A model generated the notes under the pieces. That model searched no databases and had not been told where the DNA came from. It saw only the letters and a program-made list of their open reading frames with translations. This document shows positions 1-5,415 of a DNA stretch of 9,786 bases, in pieces (within the stretch, counting starts at the first letter, position 1; each line of letters opens with the position of its first letter). The DNA is from CAZJQD01 sp964548165 [NCBI: uncultured bacterium] (GTDB taxonomy: Bacteria; UBA8481). The stretch lies in the NCBI GenBank assembly GCA_964548165.1, contig CAZJQD010000020.1:1-9786 (forward strand), read 5' to 3'. Both the position numbers and the translations under genes were made by a program.

Positions 1-1464
1 GAGCGATGCCCATCCTTTTGTCCCGGCCGGATCACGATCGAGGGCGCAAACCAGTGGGCGGCGCCGTCTCACTGAGTGCTCGATGATGGCGTCGGGAACG
101 GAACAGCCAGCTGCGGAGACGATTGCAGAGGTTTTAGCAATGTCCGGGTGAAGCGCAGCGAATGAAAGCGCGTCTATGGGGCTTTCGACGCAAACGATGC
201 GCTTCGCACCGTTTGCGACATGGCCTACCTGGAAAAACGATGTCTGCTTCGGGCCGACCGCTTGTTTGAAGCCGTTGCCGATCCCACGCACGCTCGCGCC
301 TTCGGCTTGTCCGCCAATCAGCGGCCAATGGGCAAATACAGCGCTCCCCCGACGATTCGCCCATATCCGGCCTTCGGCGTGTGCTTTCTCCACCATCGCA
401 CTGGGGATACCACGTTTCGCGGTCAGATACTCTCTCACCCGGGCCCATTGCTTCGCATCGCGGTCTGCGAGTGCCCGTATCAAGCGCTCGGTCTGTTCCG
501 GGGTCGGTTCCGCCCGCACTGCGCGGGCGTGTGACAGAGCGGAGTGTTGGGCGCATTCGGCAACTAGGTTAGCATCGAAGCGCTCCGTGAGCACGCGGAG
601 CGCATCCGGGAACTTGACTCCAAGGACATGCATGACAAGATCGATGGCGCCGCCGCCGCCCTGCCCGACGGTGTGGTTGAAGAACTGCTCCCCAGTGACC
701 GAGATCGCGCCGATCTCGGTTTTGTATTTTCTGGATGAGCCTTCCTTGCTCCCCTCGTATCCAAAGCGTGCCAGAACCTCGTTCAGATCCAGGCGACGCA
801 GACTCGCAATAGGATCTCGGGTGTCAATCTCGGGATGTTGCTGCAGGGTTTTCTGGGTCATGTGCCTGCGCGGCCGGGCAACGCGGGTGTATTCCGTCTC
901 CGTTTCTCCTGAATCAACGTCGAATATGTCTCGGCGCTCGTATGCGGACGCTCCTCGTCGCAGTCCGTAGCGTCCCATGATTCCCGCATATGCGTCTTGC
1001 AGGGCTACGAGTTGCTTCGGGCTGCCGAATCGCGATCGGGCATTGAGTTTTCCATCGAAGATCGGGACGAATAGAATCTGGAGATGCGGCGTGGTTTCGT
1101 CCATGTGCCGGATCGCAGATACAATGTTGGCCCGCCCGCCGGCCGTCTCCTCCGCAAAGGCCATGGCGTCTCTCTGCCAGGCTAGGATCGGAACCGATCC
1201 GGCCATCTCGGGCGAGAACGTGAGCAACAGTTCCATACACGTTCGGGCGTTCTTCCGGACCTTCTGGATTCCGGCCGCCTTGATACGGGCCGAGATTCGG
1301 TCCTCGATCCGACCAGCGGCAGGGCCTCCAATGATGGGCTCGTTGAGGTCCCTCCGGGCCGGGTCTGCGTTTGTCGCGGCGGCCTCACTTTCTCGTTCAT
1401 TATGGTGTCCGGCCAGCGCCGCGTGGCTGGGCTTGCCGATACGCAAGATGGCAAAGTCAGACAC
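1..1464 (-). CDS. MobV (Mob_Pre) relaxase fused to a DUF3991/Toprim primase-like module, 3' end cut by the window edge
   Basis: This is a plasmid mobilization relaxase, the enzyme that nicks one strand at oriT and leads it during transfer. The frame is open for 488 codons and leaves the window without a stop. The N-terminus (FAILRIG, then HHNERE at 20-25, then NADP) matches MobV proteins; H21 with NER corresponds to the catalytic His22 of pMV158 MobM. The metal motif HMDETTPHLQ lies at 120-129 and is followed by VP and a DGKLNA segment. The usual final His of the PHxH part is Gln129. Residues about 225-300 (LDLNEVLARFGYE to GGGGAIDLVMHVLG) resemble the CHC2/DUF3991 region of primase-like proteins. 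Residues about 420-488 are a Toprim domain, with VESPIDALS (E427, D431) and ALDRDPAG (D476, D478). The GTG start is chosen because MSDFAILRIG aligns with MobV N-termini and GGAAAGGA lies 10 nt upstream; an in-frame ATG at 1557 (30 residues more) has no such signal. It follows rep on the same strand. Confidence 0.88.
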   Translation of the reverse strand, partial: MSDFAILRIGKPSHAALAGHHNERESEAAATNADPARRDLNEPIIGGPAAGRIEDRISARIKAAGIQKVRKNARTCMELLLTFSPEMAGSVPILAWQRDAMAFAEETAGGRANIVSAIRHMDETTPHLQILFVPIFDGKLNARSRFGSPKQLVALQDAYAGIMGRYGLRRGASAYERRDIFDVDSGETETEYTRVARPRRHMTQKTLQQHPEIDTRDPIASLRRLDLNEVLARFGYEGSKEGSSRKYKTEIGAISVTGEQFFNHTVGQGGGGAIDLVMHVLGVKFPDALRVLTERFDANLVAECAQHSALSHARAVRAEPTPEQTERLIRALADRDAKQWARVREYLTAKRGIPSAMVEKAHAEGRIWANRRGSAVFAHWPLIGGQAEGASVRGIGNGFKQAVGPKQTSFFQVGHVANGAKRIVCVESPIDALSFAALHPDIAKTSAIVSAAGCSVPDAIIEHSVRRRRPLVCALDRDPAGTKGWASL

Positions 1465-1474
1465 GCCCGGGTAT

Positions 1475-1482
1475 TCCTTTCC
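1475..1482 (-). promoter_or_regulatory. Ribosome binding site of the relaxase gene
   Basis: GGAAAGGA on the minus strand lies 10 nt before the GTG at 1464. It supports GTG over the upstream in-frame ATG codons, which have no purine-rich signal. The spacing is slightly long. Confidence 0.5.
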
Positions 1483-1537
1483 AAGTAGAGGAACCCGCCC
1501 CGCAGGGCCACAGCATTTCTGAAGCGAAGCGGAGGAA

Positions 1538-1557
1538 ATGCGTAGTTGGTGACGCAT
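1538..1557 (-). repeat. Inverted repeat between rep and mob; candidate oriT hairpin
   Basis: ATGCGT and ACGCAT form a perfect 6-bp stem with an 8-nt loop (CACCAACT on the minus strand). It sits in the 129-nt gap directly upstream of the relaxase gene, where MobV plasmids usually keep oriT. I do not see the known pMV158 nick sequence here, so the oriT role rests on position only. A 6-bp repeat can arise by chance. Confidence 0.25.
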
Positions 1558-1593
1558 CCGCATATGGGATGGAGCAAATGGGGCTGCTGTGTC

Positions 1594-3165
1594 TCATCCG
1601 ACTAGGTTCTCAAGGGGAAGTAAATCTCGCAGGGGTTCTGATTCCCTGGCGGCGTGCTCGGTGGCCAGCATGGCCCGACAGGCAATTCGCTCATGGTCGT
1701 GGGTATCGAGCCAGTTCCGGCCGGACTCGGTGCGCCCGAGCACGGACCGGATCGCTGCGTCGTCTCCCCACGCAAAGACTGCTGGCCACAGCGACGACCA
1801 GACCGACAGATCGGCGATTGCACGCAGTTCGGATACACGCATCACGTAGCGATCCATGTCGGCGGGGCATTCAACCCATGCGCCATGCCGATTTTCAAGG
1901 TCAGCAGTTGGAAGAACAGGAGGGGCTCGGCCCGCGAGTATTCCGCCGACCCATACGACGGATACCGGGGGCTCGATTTCGTCGGTTCGGAGGACTGGGA
2001 GATCCGGAATGATGGCAAGAACGGCATTCGCGAGGCATCCGAGCCAGGACACGAAGCGGGGATGAGCGGCCCTAGAGGGAGCCTCGTCGCGTTCGCCGGT
2101 GGAAGGGGGAGGGACTAACTCGTCCAAATGAACTGAGCAGGATAAAGGAGATGCAGGGTCACCGGCTCCAGCCGGGGCAGTGTCCCATTCCGCAACCTCG
2201 GCCCCCGTCTCTGCCTCCGGATCAGCCCCACCGCCTACCCAGACGGGTCGGTGACTCACCAGGTAGAGCACCTGGTCACGTACTTTGCGCACTGCGCCCC
2301 GCCCACCGTGTTTGCCGATAAACCGTCGCTGGGCCTCGTCTAAGCCATTCGGCCCACCGGAGGTGGTGAAATGGACGTCGGTGTTGATTTTGATCATCCA
2401 CCCCGCCGCCTGAAATCGTGCGGTTACGGCAGGGAGAAGATACGAGGGCACGAGAAGGTGAAAATGCAGGTTGTCCTTGCTTGTCCACTCTGCAGATCGA
2501 GCGGCGCGGAACCACCTTTTAGATCCTACGCCATCCTCGCGCTTGATTCGCTGGAACTCCTCCGCTCGCAGAAACCACTTCTTATTTCGTCTCCCCGTTG
2601 CGTCCCTCTCCTTTTTTACCCGGTGTGTGTGAACCATACAGAACGCACCCCAGAGGTCTTTGGCGACTGTGCGAATCCATTTCTGGTCTCCGCTACGCAT
2701 GGCGGCCATCGCGACTTTCCGGCGGAGAGCGTGATCTCCAGGCGGACACTTAGCGTGCGCGTACATCGGCGCCACGCTCCCATCGCGGATGTACTTCGCG
2801 ACGCGTGCACGCGCCCAGGCGAGGTCATCGATGTTGCGGCGACCCTCTGGCGGCGACACCATAACGGAGTGATAGATAAATCTTCTCCCTGCGGCCATCT
2901 CAAACCGGCGTAACCGCACGACGACCTGCGTAGCGAACTGCTCGAGCCGGAAGTCTGCGCACGTAGGGCACGTGAGGGCAGTGCACGCGTGTCGCGCCTG
3001 ACGCAACTGAGCCCCCCTCTTGGTCTGTCTGCGTACTCCATAAGGGGTCCCGCATGCCGCTGAGGGGCGCCCGGTGCCTGGCAAGGTCACGCGGGAATCC
3101 CCGTACACGACAGGTCTAGGGATGCTTACAGTGGATAGAGTGCGAGAGGGGCGATCAGTGCACAC
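1594..3165 (-). CDS. HUH rolling-circle replication initiator (Rep), haloarchaeal-like layout
   Basis: The predicted protein (523 aa from the GTG) nicks one strand at a double-strand origin through a catalytic tyrosine to start rolling-circle replication. Using this start, Cys38, Cys61, Cys66 and Cys69 (ACGTPYG ... HACTALTCPTC) form a likely zinc finger. HSVMVSPP lies at 99-106 and GAFCMVHTHR at 173-182. The metal-binding motif NLHFHLLVP has His234 and His236, and the nicking motif VLYLVSH has Tyr301, the only Tyr there. This order (Cys cluster, H..SPP, V.H..R, HFH, YL.SH) is what I know from haloarchaeal plasmid and pleolipovirus Reps. About 220 residues follow the tyrosine and I recognise no domain in them. 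The GTG start has AAGGAG at an ideal 6-nt distance. The frame stays open upstream to 3459, but that part is Ser/Arg/Thr/Pro-rich and looks untranslated. The relaxase gene follows after 129 nt, possibly in one transcript. A HUH transposase is less likely given the Cys cluster and the neighbouring mob gene. Confidence 0.85.
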   Translation of the reverse strand: MCTDRPSRTLSTVSIPRPVVYGDSRVTLPGTGRPSAACGTPYGVRRQTKRGAQLRQARHACTALTCPTCADFRLEQFATQVVVRLRRFEMAAGRRFIYHSVMVSPPEGRRNIDDLAWARARVAKYIRDGSVAPMYAHAKCPPGDHALRRKVAMAAMRSGDQKWIRTVAKDLWGAFCMVHTHRVKKERDATGRRNKKWFLRAEEFQRIKREDGVGSKRWFRAARSAEWTSKDNLHFHLLVPSYLLPAVTARFQAAGWMIKINTDVHFTTSGGPNGLDEAQRRFIGKHGGRGAVRKVRDQVLYLVSHRPVWVGGGADPEAETGAEVAEWDTAPAGAGDPASPLSCSVHLDELVPPPSTGERDEAPSRAAHPRFVSWLGCLANAVLAIIPDLPVLRTDEIEPPVSVVWVGGILAGRAPPVLPTADLENRHGAWVECPADMDRYVMRVSELRAIADLSVWSSLWPAVFAWGDDAAIRSVLGRTESGRNWLDTHDHERIACRAMLATEHAARESEPLRDLLPLENLVG

Positions 3166-3171
3166 ATGCCG

Positions 3172-3177
3172 CTCCTT
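3172..3177 (-). promoter_or_regulatory. Ribosome binding site that fixes the rep start
   Basis: A perfect AAGGAG on the minus strand ends 6 nt before the GTG at 3165. It also stands 4 nt before an ATG in another frame (ATGTG overlap at 3168) that opens only a 13-codon ORF ending in TAA. Initiation at that ATG would give a leader peptide instead of Rep. Confidence 0.7.
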
Positions 3178-3205
3178 GGTGGGCGGCTTACCGATTGCAT
3201 TGCCA

Positions 3206-3228
3206 GGCGCTTTCGGACTTGAAGCGCC
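3206..3228. repeat. Hairpin upstream of rep
   Basis: GGCGCTT (3206-3212) and AAGCGCC (3222-3228) are a perfect 7-bp inverted repeat with a 9-nt loop. It lies about 30 nt upstream of the rep ribosome binding site, so it would be in the rep leader RNA or form part of the origin. No function can be read from the sequence alone. Confidence 0.4.
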
Positions 3229-3405
3229 GCGACTCGGCTTCGCCACTGCGGAGAGTGACGCGTGTTTAGCGCTGGTCGATGGACGGAATGCACCGCGGCG
3301 CGTCATGGGTTGCAGAATCGTTGTGCGTGTTGAGATACGACGCGACAAGGCCGATAATGAGTTGGGCGACGTCTTGGAGCCATATTCCGAGGGGGAGAAG
3401 GCAAC

Positions 3406-3422
3406 GGTACCCGAAGGTACCC
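3406..3422. repeat. Direct repeat of a palindromic heptamer (GGTACCC)
   Basis: GGTACCC occurs at 3406-3412 and 3416-3422, separated by GAA. Since GGTACC is itself a palindrome, the pair can also fold as a 6-bp stem with a CGAA loop. Two close copies near the element end and upstream of rep fit an iteron-like, regulator-binding or recombinase-arm site, but none of these is shown. Confidence 0.4.
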
Positions 3423-3431
3423 ACACGTTTT

Positions 3432-3445
3432 CAGGCGCTCGCCTG
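3432..3445. repeat. Perfect short inverted repeat near the element end
   Basis: CAGGC and GCCTG flank a 4-nt centre (GCTC), and the symmetry extends to 6 bp with a 2-nt centre. It lies 43 nt left of the att-like core. It may be an arm site for the recombinase or excisionase, or part of a rolling-circle origin. It is short enough to be chance. Confidence 0.3.
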
Positions 3446-3487
3446 TAACTCCTGAACAATCAGCGATGAATTGAGGCACGGAAAAGA

Positions 3488-3509
3488 GTTCAAATCCCCT
3501 CGCCTCCAC
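3488..3509 (+). other. Candidate attR: 3' end fragment of a tRNA-Ala-like or tmRNA gene
   Basis: The 22 bases read as a tRNA-domain 3' end. They give G53 and the T-loop TTCAAAT, the 3' T-stem strand CCCCT, the 3' acceptor strand CGCCTCC, A73 and C74. Position 70 is T, so with G3 it would give the G3-U70 pair typical of tRNA-Ala and tmRNA. The sequence 5' of it (AAGA) cannot complete the T-stem, which needs AGGGG, and no D-arm or anticodon arm precedes it, so the gene is truncated. This is what tyrosine recombinases leave at the far end of an element inserted into an RNA gene 3' end. The intact gene would then be on the plus strand left of the window. Confidence 0.6.
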
Positions 3510-3583
3510 GGGATGATCACCATCAATCATCAATCGCTTTCCCCGAACAGTCAGCCCGAGATGATGATCGAGGGAATTTGAAC
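3488..3583. repeat. Inverted pair of T-arm-like 15-mers around the junction
   Basis: GTTCAAATCCCCTCG at 3488-3502 matches the complement of 3569-3583 at 14 of 15 positions, with 66 bases between. The left arm is the core of the att candidate. The right arm is not followed by an acceptor strand, so it is not a second full RNA end. It could be an old insertion scar, a recombinase site in inverted orientation, or a large hairpin. Confidence 0.5.
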
Positions 3584-3626
3584 GGGCGAGCCCGGAAGGG
3601 ATGCCGGAGTCCGACCAATGCATGAA

Positions 3627-3669
3627 CCTCCAGGGGACATCGGGACCCTCTGCGTAGAGCTCCTGGAGG
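3627..3669 (-). terminator. Possible terminator hairpin after the transporter gene
   Basis: CCTCCAGG (3627-3634) and CCTGGAGG (3662-3669) form a perfect 8-bp stem with a 27-nt loop, starting 6 nt beyond the TGA of the minus-strand transporter gene. There is no T-run after the stem and the loop is long, so it is not a standard intrinsic terminator. It may simply protect the mRNA 3' end. Confidence 0.3.
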
Positions 3670-3675
3670 GCTCCT

Positions 3676-4791
3676 TCAGTGCGCGCCGCGCGCGCGGTGC
3701 ACGAACTCCGCGGCGGTCAGGAAGAGCAGAACGATCAAGGGGCCGTAGAAGATCCCAGCCATCCCGAAGGCGCTCATACCGCCGAGTATGCTCAGGAGGA
3801 TGAGAAGAGAGTTGATCTGCACCCGGTTCCCCATGAAGAGCGGCTTGAACCAGTTCTCGGTCACGATCGCGACGCCGCCGCACCAGGCGAGGAGAAGCAC
3901 GGCCGGGACCGTCTGGCCGACCGCCAGGAGATAGAGCGAGGCCGGGACCGAGATGAAGGAGATCCCGACCAGGGGAATGAAGGCCAGGATGATCATCACC
4001 ACCGTCCAGAGCAGGGGCGACGGCACGCCGGCGAGAGCAAAGCTGATCCCGGCCAGGCCGCCCTGGATGATCCCCCCGATGAAGTTGCAGACCAGGGTGA
4101 CGTAGTTCATTTCGTTAAAGCGATCGAGGATCGTCTCCATGTCGTCCGCGGGCAGGGGCGAGAGCCCGGCGAGGAAACGCTTCACGTCTTCGCCATAGGC
4201 CAGGAGACCGAAGACGACGAGGATCATTACCGTGAACTGGTAGAGGAAGGAGAAGAGATTACCGACGAGGGCGTTCAAGAGCGTCAGGGCTGAACCACTC
4301 AGCTCCCGCGCCGTCTCCTCCAGGATGGCCTGGACCGTCTCGGCGCCGTAAACCTGGTCCGGGCGGAAGAAGAGGAAGAGGCGCTCCGCCGCCGCCGCGA
4401 TCCGCCCTTCGCCGAAGAGATGGTGATGGAGCATCGCCAGGGTCTCGGGGGCCTGGACCAGGTGGAAAACCGAGGAGACCTCGTCGGCGAGCCGCACCAG
4501 GACATAGATCGCGGGCAGGACGATGACGACGATGATGACGAGGCAGACGACGACCGCGGCCCGCTCCCGCCGCCAACCGCGACCTCGGACGAGTCCGCGT
4601 TGCAGGGGCGCGAAGGTGCCGGCGAGGATCCCCGCGAAGATAATGCCCGTGAGGTGCGGCCAGGCGAGAAGTCCCGCCAGGAAGGCCATGAAGAGAAAGA
4701 AGCCATTAAGGGCCGCGCGTCGGACCCTGGGCCGGTCCGTCTTCGCGTGCGGCTCCGCGGACCCTGGTGAAGTGGATGCGGAGTCTGTCAT
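3676..4791 (-). CDS. AI-2E family (TqsA/YdiK-like) polytopic membrane protein
   Basis: A 371-aa inner-membrane protein of the AI-2E/PerM superfamily, whose members include an autoinducer-2 exporter and Na+/H+ antiporters; the substrate here cannot be told. Hydrophobic segments lie at about 29-45, 47-62, 79-100, 182-200, 232-254, 261-290, 292-311, 326-338 and 344-362. The family signature is clear in the second half: NFIGGIIQGGLAGISFALAG, then IPLVG, and near the end FGMAGIFYGPLIV. Length is normal for the family. The ATG at 4791 has an AAGGGA-like signal very close by; a TTG at 4875 would add 28 polar residues with no family counterpart. A gap of 234 bp separates it from the receiver gene on the same strand, so it may have its own promoter, though I see no strong one. 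It is the first chromosomal gene beside the putative attR and appears intact. Confidence 0.85.
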   Translation of the reverse strand: MTDSASTSPGSAEPHAKTDRPRVRRAALNGFFLFMAFLAGLLAWPHLTGIIFAGILAGTFAPLQRGLVRGRGWRRERAAVVVCLVIIVVIVLPAIYVLVRLADEVSSVFHLVQAPETLAMLHHHLFGEGRIAAAAERLFLFFRPDQVYGAETVQAILEETARELSGSALTLLNALVGNLFSFLYQFTVMILVVFGLLAYGEDVKRFLAGLSPLPADDMETILDRFNEMNYVTLVCNFIGGIIQGGLAGISFALAGVPSPLLWTVVMIILAFIPLVGISFISVPASLYLLAVGQTVPAVLLLAWCGGVAIVTENWFKPLFMGNRVQINSLLILLSILGGMSAFGMAGIFYGPLIVLLFLTAAEFVHRARGAH

Positions 4792-5025
4792 GTCCCTTGC
4801 CGGTACCGAAGTCGATAGGGATTTTCGTTCCTCGGACACACGGGGAAGCGTAGTCAGCCGGGGGTGGTAAGGCAACGGGAACGCTGGCCTCGGAATCGCG
4901 CGAGGCAGACCACGAGAATTATCCCGGAGGTTGCCAGCTGGCTCCCGCGGCCTGGTGCCAGCACGAGCACGAGGATGCGGCGCCGAGCCGGTGCGAGGGA
5001 GCCGCGTCCCGCGGGATGAGGGCCA

Positions 5026-5415
5026 TCAGGATTCTCTGCCCGAGGTTCCGCCGCGAACAAGGGCGATCAGCTCCAGCAGGTTGAAGGGCTTTCGGAGCAG
5101 GATCGCGTCCGGGAACTCCGAGAGCCGCTCCCGCAGGTCCGGGCTATCCAACTCGCCCGTCAGGAAGACGAGCCGGGTGCCGGGATAGAGCCGGCTCCCT
5201 TCCCGGGCCAGATCCAGCCCGTTGACGTGGGGCATGTTGAGGTCGAGTAGGAGCCACGCGAAGGGGACTTCGCGAAGGCGCTTGAGCGCCTCCGCGCCCT
5301 CCGTCATGGCCGTGGCATTGAGCCCCAGGCCGCGCAAGAACTCGGCAAGCGGCATGCAGAGGGCGGGCTCGTCGTCGACGATCAGGATCGCATCGCCCGC
5401 GGGTGCGTCAGCCAT
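5026..5415 (-). CDS. Stand-alone response regulator receiver (REC) protein
   Basis: A 129-aa CheY-like protein made only of a receiver domain. Acidic residues are in LIVDDEP (D14, D15), the phospho-acceptor Asp58 is in LLLDLNMP, the switch Thr86 is in FLTG, and Lys109 is in LLRKPF. All key residues for phosphorylation are present. There is no DNA-binding or enzymatic output domain, so it must act through protein contact or pass the phosphate on. Its ATG overlaps the end of the kinase gene by 8 nt (ATGGCTGA), which points to translational coupling and a shared phosphorelay. A GTG two codons upstream (5421), with GGGAG 4 nt before it, is an equally possible start. Confidence 0.88.
   Translation of the reverse strand: MADAPAGDAILIVDDEPALCMPLAEFLRGLGLNATAMTEGAEALKRLREVPFAWLLLDLNMPHVNGLDLAREGSRLYPGTRLVFLTGELDSPDLRERLSEFPDAILLRKPFNLLELIALVRGGTSGRES

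Larger units (their letters stand above)
1..3509. mobile_element. Right-hand part of an integrated mobilizable, rolling-circle-type element
   Basis: The block contains a rolling-circle Rep, a MobV relaxase with a primase-like tail, and at its right edge a fragment of a tRNA/tmRNA 3' end. The genes beyond the fragment are ordinary chromosomal signalling and transport genes. Base composition is visibly lower in GC than the right-hand region (hand count about 52% in 3301-3360 against about 73% in 8701-8760). The left end, the integrase and the intact target RNA gene are not in the window. It could also be a plasmid integrated by another route or an assembly join, but the truncated RNA end placed exactly at the content change favours site-specific integration. 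Confidence 0.7.
3166..3675. other. Gene-free junction between rep and the chromosomal transporter gene
   Basis: No convincing gene is seen in these 510 bases. From left to right the stretch holds the rep ribosome binding site, three short repeats (3206-3228, 3406-3422, 3432-3445), the tRNA/tmRNA-end fragment (3488-3509), AT-richer sequence with two CATCAAT copies near 3521-3534, an inverted T-arm-like copy (3569-3583), and a hairpin at 3627-3669 beyond the transporter stop. The rep promoter and replication origin should be in its left part, but no clear -35/-10 pair is visible. Confidence 0.6.

Noticed and set aside
176-970. 264-codon open frame on the plus strand
   Set aside because: The opposite strand in this interval encodes MobV and Toprim motifs; the plus frame shows no domain and is rich in Arg, Ser, Pro and Cys, as expected of an antisense shadow.
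1182-1577. 131-codon minus-strand frame overlapping the relaxase start
   Set aside because: It is out of frame with the MobV sequence over the same bases and has no recognisable motif.
3074-3448. 124-codon plus-strand frame opposite the rep leader
   Set aside because: Starts inside rep on the other strand, lacks a ribosome binding site and shows no domain; composition alone does not support it.
3166-3459. 98-codon upstream extension of rep from a TTG
   Set aside because: Low-complexity Ser/Arg/Thr/Pro-rich sequence, no ribosome binding site, and a perfect AAGGAG sits at the internal GTG.
3560-3625. Possible complete tRNA on the minus strand, suggested by TTCAAAT near 3576
   Set aside because: The T-stem bases do not pair (GCCCG against TCCCT) and no acceptor stem can be closed.
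4520-4545. GATGACGAC-rich plus-strand stretch that looks like a repeat
   Set aside because: It is the complement of Val/Ile codons in a membrane helix of the AI-2E protein (VIIVVIVLP).
4792-4875. 28-residue N-terminal extension of the AI-2E protein from a TTG
   Set aside because: Polar sequence without family counterpart, and the ATG at 4791 gives the usual family length.
4854-5060. 68-codon minus-strand frame between the receiver and transporter genes
   Set aside because: Arg/Pro/Gly-rich, overlaps the end of the receiver gene, and has no recognisable domain.
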